From: an uncultured Bacteroidota bacterium
GTDB lineage: Bacteria; Bacteroidota; Bacteroidia; Chitinophagales; Chitinophagaceae
Assembly: GCA_903912435.1 (NCBI GenBank)
Contig: CAIWHI010000949.1
Coordinates: 1 to 10,191 of the forward strand
DNA: 10,191 bases
Direction of reading: 5' to 3'
The position numbers and the translations under genes were made by a program. Of this stretch, positions 7,419-10,191 are shown piece after piece (positions within the stretch are counted from its first letter, which is position 1; each line of letters opens with the position of its first letter). Under the pieces are notes generated by a model. The model was not told the origin of the DNA. It was given only the letters and a program-made list of their open reading frames with translations, and did no database searches.

Positions 7419-7458
7419 CTTTAGTCCCAAAAATCATAGACTTATTACATGTTAGTAT

Positions 7459-7491
7459 CTCGCTTGGTTTAAGAATATTGCGCATAGCGAG
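7459..7491. repeat. inverted repeat between convergent genes
   Basis: CTCGCT (7459-7464) and AGCGAG (7486-7491) are complementary with a 21-base spacer. It lies 42 bases downstream of the minus-strand orphan gene, so it might be a weak terminator for that gene. No U tract follows on the minus strand. Confidence 0.25.
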
Positions 7492-7532
7492 TTTAATGGT
7501 AATTGAATAAATACTTCTTTTCGAAAACGTAT

Positions 7533-7904
7533 TTAGCTGCCCTCTGGATACTTGCTATATTTTGCATACCAACCTTCGTCAGAATAGGCTTCCCCATGTA
7601 TACCGTCGCTAAGATCTACAATATTTTGGCCATCAACTAAAATTTGGATATCATTCTCAAAGTCAGCCTTCTCTTGCAAAGCGAATAAAAAGTCATGGAT
7701 TGCTGCGTCAATGGAGATAATAACTGTCTTTTTTACCAATTCCTTTTGGTCTTCTGATAATTCAGAAAGGTCAGCTTGTAAATTGAGTAATGCGGGTGCT
7801 TTAAATTCATCTTTCAAAAGCCTTTCTGCATTCCTAATTCCTTTGTCCCGTAAATTCTCTACCAGGAATTTCCCGAATTTGTCAAGTTGATTTTCTGTCT
7901 CCAT
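7533..7904 (-). CDS. small acidic cytosolic protein of unknown function
   Basis: The protein has 123 residues, is rich in Asp and Glu, and has no signal peptide, membrane segment or cysteine. I do not recognise the family. The first ~85 residues look helical (K-F-G-K-F-L-V-E-N-L-R, then an L-S-E-L-S-E-D-Q-K-E helix and V-I-I-S-I-D-A-A-I-H-D-F-L-F-A-L), and the last ~35 look like strands and turns (I-Q-I-L-V-D-G, L-S-D-G-I-H-G-E, D-E-G-W-Y-A-K-Y). The ATG at 7904 is preceded on its strand by an A-rich stretch typical of Bacteroidota starts instead of a Shine-Dalgarno site. The composition and fluent codons support a real gene, and both flanks are intergenic. Small acidic single-domain proteins of this kind include polymorphic-toxin immunity proteins, but no toxin gene is next to it, so that idea is only a guess. 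Confidence 0.75.
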   Translation of the reverse strand: METENQLDKFGKFLVENLRDKGIRNAERLLKDEFKAPALLNLQADLSELSEDQKELVKKTVIISIDAAIHDFLFALQEKADFENDIQILVDGQNIVDLSDGIHGEAYSDEGWYAKYSKYPEGS

Positions 7905-8050
7905 CTGTTTTTTTTAATAAAGATAATAAGTATTGTCTATGCAGCATTTCTTGGAACCTGGGTTATTCTATAACACTTCAATTTTTGATTTGTAAAGTTG
8001 CCTATTTGAGCATTGATTTTGTATTTTTTATTATCCTAAAAAGAAACAAT

Positions 8051-8070
8051 TATAGTCACCTTTAGTCACA
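8051..8070. repeat. tandem 10-bp repeat with TAGTCAC core
   Basis: TATAGTCACC is followed directly by TTTAGTCACA, 8 of 10 identical, so the TAGTCAC cores are exactly one helical turn apart. A further GTGA (8071-8074) makes TCACAGTGA an inverted repeat. The site is 87 bp upstream of the -33 element and may be an activator or repressor site. Confidence 0.35.
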
Positions 8071-8156
8071 GTGAGGATATATATATCAAAAGCAACTATT
8101 AGATACAAGTGGAGTTATTATAATATTTACTTGTTTGGTTGATTTGCTGTTTTGTA

Positions 8157-8187
8157 TTTGAATATTTGAAAAAGGTGCATATTTTTG
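8157..8187 (+). promoter_or_regulatory. consensus Bacteroidota promoter for the carboxypeptidase-regulatory-like gene
   Basis: TTTG (8157-8160) and TATTTTTG (8180-8187) are separated by 19 bp, a full match to TTTG-N19-TAnnTTTG. Transcription would begin near 8194, leaving about 17 bases before the ATG at 8211. This places the promoter inside the 5' part of the longer open frame that starts at TTG 8139 and argues against that longer start. Confidence 0.6.
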
Positions 8188-8210
8188 ATTGTTTTAAAAA
8201 TATTCTCCAA

Positions 8211-9416
8211 ATGAAATACCATCTGATCACTGCTTTTTTAATAGTTTTTGGATTTGCAAACGGTCAAATTACTAATTTTCCTGAACGATCATTTAGATAT
8301 TTTGGAAAGATAATTGATAACAATACTAGAATTGGACTTGAAAATGTTCAATTGATATCAGCCATGACAAGTTCGGTTTTGACGATATCTGATAAGAATG
8401 GAAATTTCACTTTCTTGGGAGATAAGGAAAATGACACAATATTCGTTTACTCCTATGGTTATTATATTCAAGGATTTTCAATTAAACCTCGGCAAGAAAA
8501 TAATCTTTCATTACATCGGTTAAGTATCGAATTAACTGAGACTAAAATTTCAGCTAAACCAATAGATCCATATGAGATTATTGTGAATGTCAAGAAGCAT
8601 TATGATACAAACTATTTAGTGTCTACATCCAATTATACTCAATCAGGATATGTTAATATAAAATACTCTAATTATGACACATTCCAATTTAATACTGATT
8701 ACATTGTTGATGTCATGAACGCTGCAAATAGAAGTGTTTTTGGATTTGAAATAATTGAAAAACGAACGAATATCGATAACCCAATCTTTCTGACTACAAT
8801 CGGCTATCCCTATGCTTCAATTCCAAGAGTTATGCATTTAGATATTGCGAAATCAATGTTCCTATATAATGAGTATAAAAAATATGTGTATACGTTTGTG
8901 AAAAGTGTTTTAGATAATAACTATGGAAAATTATTAGTGATTAATTGCAAACCAAAGAAGCGTTTGAGACTGAGTTCTTCATATGAAAAAGATGCTGACG
9001 AGGAATTGATTATTAGAGAAGAGGATTATGCAATTATCTCTTTAAGGAGAAAATCAACCAGGAATATTGAAAAATTGCAACGGATAACCGAAAAACAATA
9101 CCATGAAGGATCTCAGAATTGGACAATTATGCCGGATGGAGAGTCTTATGACATAATTTGTAATTATGAAAAAGATAGCCTTTTCAATAAATATATACTC
9201 AAATATTGCAGTTACTCATTCATGGCAAACGGCAAATCAAATGCAACAAATCAAAATATTCAGATTTATGAAAACCTCTCTTTTTATGGATTAAATTTAC
9301 GCCCTGCCAATTCGGAAAACAATAAATACGATTTTAAGGATTCGTTTAGTGAGGTTAAGTATCATCCCGACTTTTGGAAGAATTTCGCACTACCTTCAAC
9401 CTCGCCCGGTAAATAG
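8211..9416 (+). CDS. secreted protein with a carboxypeptidase-regulatory-like domain, function unknown
   Basis: Starting at ATG 8211 the protein has 401 residues. A signal peptide (M-K-Y-H, hydrophobic core 5-15, likely cleavage near A-N-G-Q at 16-19) leads to a carboxypeptidase-regulatory-like beta-sandwich (about 28-112): F-G-K-I-I-D, G-L-E-N-V-Q-L, D-K-N-G-N-F-T-F, and S-Y-G-Y-Y where the family usually has a G-Y turn. The remaining ~290 residues are beta-rich and not recognised. A Y-H-P-D-F-W-K-N motif near the end (384-391) resembles the end of many Bacteroidota secreted proteins with this N-terminal domain (from memory). There is no lipobox, T9SS sorting domain or TonB-receptor barrel, so it is probably periplasmic or loosely outer-membrane associated. 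The open frame continues upstream to a TTG at 8139, but that adds 24 residues before the signal peptide and would start upstream of the consensus promoter, so ATG 8211 is preferred. The gene appears more A/T-rich than the nuclease gene, which may hint at different ancestry. Confidence 0.8.
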   Translation: MKYHLITAFLIVFGFANGQITNFPERSFRYFGKIIDNNTRIGLENVQLISAMTSSVLTISDKNGNFTFLGDKENDTIFVYSYGYYIQGFSIKPRQENNLSLHRLSIELTETKISAKPIDPYEIIVNVKKHYDTNYLVSTSNYTQSGYVNIKYSNYDTFQFNTDYIVDVMNAANRSVFGFEIIEKRTNIDNPIFLTTIGYPYASIPRVMHLDIAKSMFLYNEYKKYVYTFVKSVLDNNYGKLLVINCKPKKRLRLSSSYEKDADEELIIREEDYAIISLRRKSTRNIEKLQRITEKQYHEGSQNWTIMPDGESYDIICNYEKDSLFNKYILKYCSYSFMANGKSNATNQNIQIYENLSFYGLNLRPANSENNKYDFKDSFSEVKYHPDFWKNFALPSTSPGK

Positions 9417-9778
9417 ATACCAATGGCAGAATCCAATAGTTCCCTCTAATCCTGTTATTTGTGTTATATTTATTATGCGTTTGGCTCAATTGAATCCAAT
9501 TCATATTATATTTCCGCTCTTGATGATGTGATAATTTGTGCAGGTAGTTTGTCCTTAGACTTGGGCTTTTGTCTTCAAATGTCTGTTACAGGCTAATGTA
9601 GTAGACACGAGTGATCCTGCAATACATGCACCAGGGGGGCATAAACACAATGTCCTTGTCATAACCAGCAATGGTAGAAAGCAACTATAACATAGGAAAG
9701 GAGTTTTTTACCACCTTTAATTATATTGACGGTGATATATTGGTAGTAGAACTGCCTGACCTTAACTTGTTCTTACCT

Positions 9779-9901
9779 TCATTCTATACCACCATTTTCA
9801 AGATCAGATATTTTATGCTTGTCCCGTCCTGATACAACCTTTTCAATTGAGTTGATAACGAGTGACATACTAAAGGCGAATAAAATCATAACTGCTCCCA
9901 T
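9779..9901 (-). CDS. possible small membrane protein (40 residues)
   Basis: The frame starts at ATG 9901 and ends at TGA 9779. A GGAGG (plus-strand positions 9907-9911) lies 5 bases upstream of the ATG, which stands out in a window where other genes lack Shine-Dalgarno sites. The peptide begins with a hydrophobic stretch (M-G-A-V-M-I-L-F-A-F-S-M-S-L-V-I) followed by a polar, charged tail (S-G-R-D-K-H-K, then acidic residues). That layout suits a single-pass small membrane protein. No family is recognised and no TAnnTTTG promoter is seen, so it may be chance. A 53-codon frame on the opposite strand overlaps it. Confidence 0.3.
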   Translation of the reverse strand: MGAVMILFAFSMSLVINSIEKVVSGRDKHKISDLENGGIE

Positions 9902-10046
9902 AACTACCTCCCTGTTTATAGTGTTTACAATAGTTTCTTAATTTTTATACCGAAAATTTCGTGCCAGATTTAAATTCTCTGAAAACAATTTCTCAAAATC
10001 GAATTCATCTATGAAAAAATGGGGTGTAATCTTGCCTGCGTTGTCA

Positions 10047-10085
10047 CCCCTCTTTTTTGGCCTGTCCGCAGTGGTGAAAGAGGGG
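10047..10085. repeat. inverted repeat CCCCTCTTT / AAAGAGGGG
   Basis: Arms 10047-10055 and 10077-10085 form a perfect 9-bp stem with a 21-base loop. It lies 37 bp before the palindrome cluster at the right edge and may belong to the same repeat element. Confidence 0.4.
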
Positions 10086-10122
10086 CCCAGGGCTGTTGCA
10101 TTCTGTTTTTATTGGCTAAAAA

Positions 10123-10191
10123 ATCCCGAAGGGATGATATTATTATAGAAAAATGATCATTTTTAAAGCTTTAAACCCCGGAGGGGTGACA
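10123..10191. repeat. cluster of four palindromes, probable interspersed palindromic repeat running past the window edge
   Basis: Four symmetrical elements follow one another: ATCCC-GAA-GGGAT (10123-10135), the perfect 16-bp palindrome AAAAATGATCATTTTT (10149-10164), TTTAAAGCTTTAAA (10162-10175) and ACCCC-GGA-GGGGT (10175-10187). The first and last are variants of one GC hairpin, 52 bp apart, and both are followed by TGA(T/C)A, so the unit appears to repeat in direct orientation. GC hairpins of this CCC-GAA-GGG kind are, from memory, frequent between genes in some Bacteroidota. The element is cut by the window end, so its full length is unknown. Confidence 0.6.

Larger units (their letters stand above)
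7905..8210. other. divergent intergenic region before the carboxypeptidase-regulatory-like gene
   Basis: With the start of the right-hand gene placed at 8211, 306 bp separate two divergent genes. The region contains a tandem 10-bp repeat (8051-8070) and a consensus promoter for the right-hand gene (8157-8187). No TAnnTTTG element for the minus-strand gene was found within 100 bp of its start. Confidence 0.5.
9417..10122. other. gene-poor region with only short broken frames
   Basis: Both strands were read. The plus strand has a short frame, 9671-9832 (53 codons, no ribosome site), and a start-less frame just before it (about 9549-9688) containing H-A-P-G-G-H-K-H; neither is recognised. The minus strand has the 40-codon ORF at 9779-9901. 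An inverted repeat CCCCTCTTT/AAAGAGGGG lies at 10047-10055 and 10077-10085. No obvious terminator follows the gene ending at 9416. The stretch may be decayed coding sequence or repeat-rich spacer. Confidence 0.45.

Noticed and set aside
7240..7485. 81-codon minus-strand frame across the nuclease terminator
   Set aside because: It covers the T9SS sorting-domain coding region and the terminator hairpin; an antisense shadow.
9349..9531. 60-codon plus-strand frame overlapping the end of the secreted protein gene
   Set aside because: Its first third is the secreted protein gene in another frame and the rest has no recognisable features or ribosome site.
10011..10148. A 45-codon plus-strand frame starting at ATG 10011 with a hydrophobic N-terminus
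   Set aside because: Its last ten codons are simply the palindromic repeat read as protein (K-N-P-E-G-M-I-L-L), and an inverted repeat covers its middle. It has no ribosome site, so a chance frame across repeats is more likely.
10123..10191. CRISPR array at the right edge
   Set aside because: Only two imperfect hairpin units are visible, 52 bp apart. The stretch between them is itself palindromic and not spacer-like, and there are no cas genes.

Overview
The window looks like chromosomal DNA of a Bacteroidota bacterium, probably a Chitinophagaceae-like or related lineage. The evidence is an AT-rich composition, genes that mostly lack Shine-Dalgarno sites, several matches to the Bacteroidota promoter consensus (TTG/TTTG, 17-23 bp, TAnnTTTG), a secreted protein with a type IX secretion (T9SS) C-terminal sorting domain, and a KdpD-type sensor split over two genes. 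The family-level placement is inference.

Layout. (1) Positions 1-1918, plus strand: the 3' end of a KdpD-like sensor gene (USP-like domain) overlaps by one base the start of a HAMP-PAS-HisKA-HATPase histidine kinase. Together they look like a split potassium/turgor sensor. A strong AT-rich hairpin (1933-1972) separates the kinase from a convergent nitroreductase on the minus strand (2003-2593). (2) A 441-bp divergent intergenic region holds a putative minus-strand promoter, a nested inverted repeat, a 12-bp palindrome and a TAnnTTTG element. It precedes a plus-strand regulator (3035-4096) that fuses a receiver domain to a Crp/Fnr-type sensor and DNA-binding module, ended by a GC-rich terminator. 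(3) A large exported protein (4453-7359) carries a central DNA/RNA non-specific endonuclease domain between beta-rich domains and ends in a T9SS sorting domain. A canonical terminator follows. (4) A small acidic orphan protein lies on the minus strand (7533-7904). Divergent to it is a secreted protein with a carboxypeptidase-regulatory-like domain (8211-9416), whose start I move to an internal ATG because of the signal peptide and a consensus promoter just upstream. (5) The last ~775 bp has no convincing large gene. It holds one small minus-strand ORF with a good ribosome site and, at the right edge, a dense cluster of palindromes that looks like an interspersed palindromic repeat.

Working together: the two kinase-side genes form one translation-coupled sensor unit. 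The receiver-Crp regulator is the only response-regulator-like gene here, and nothing in the sequence proves that it partners with the kinase. The exported nuclease probably degrades extracellular nucleic acid for nutrients or biofilm turnover. No CRISPR array, tRNA, rRNA, transposase or integrase is visible. I found no convincing new multi-gene system; the best leads are the palindrome cluster at the right edge, the regulator with a non-canonical ligand pocket and its palindromic upstream region, and the unusual kinase architecture.
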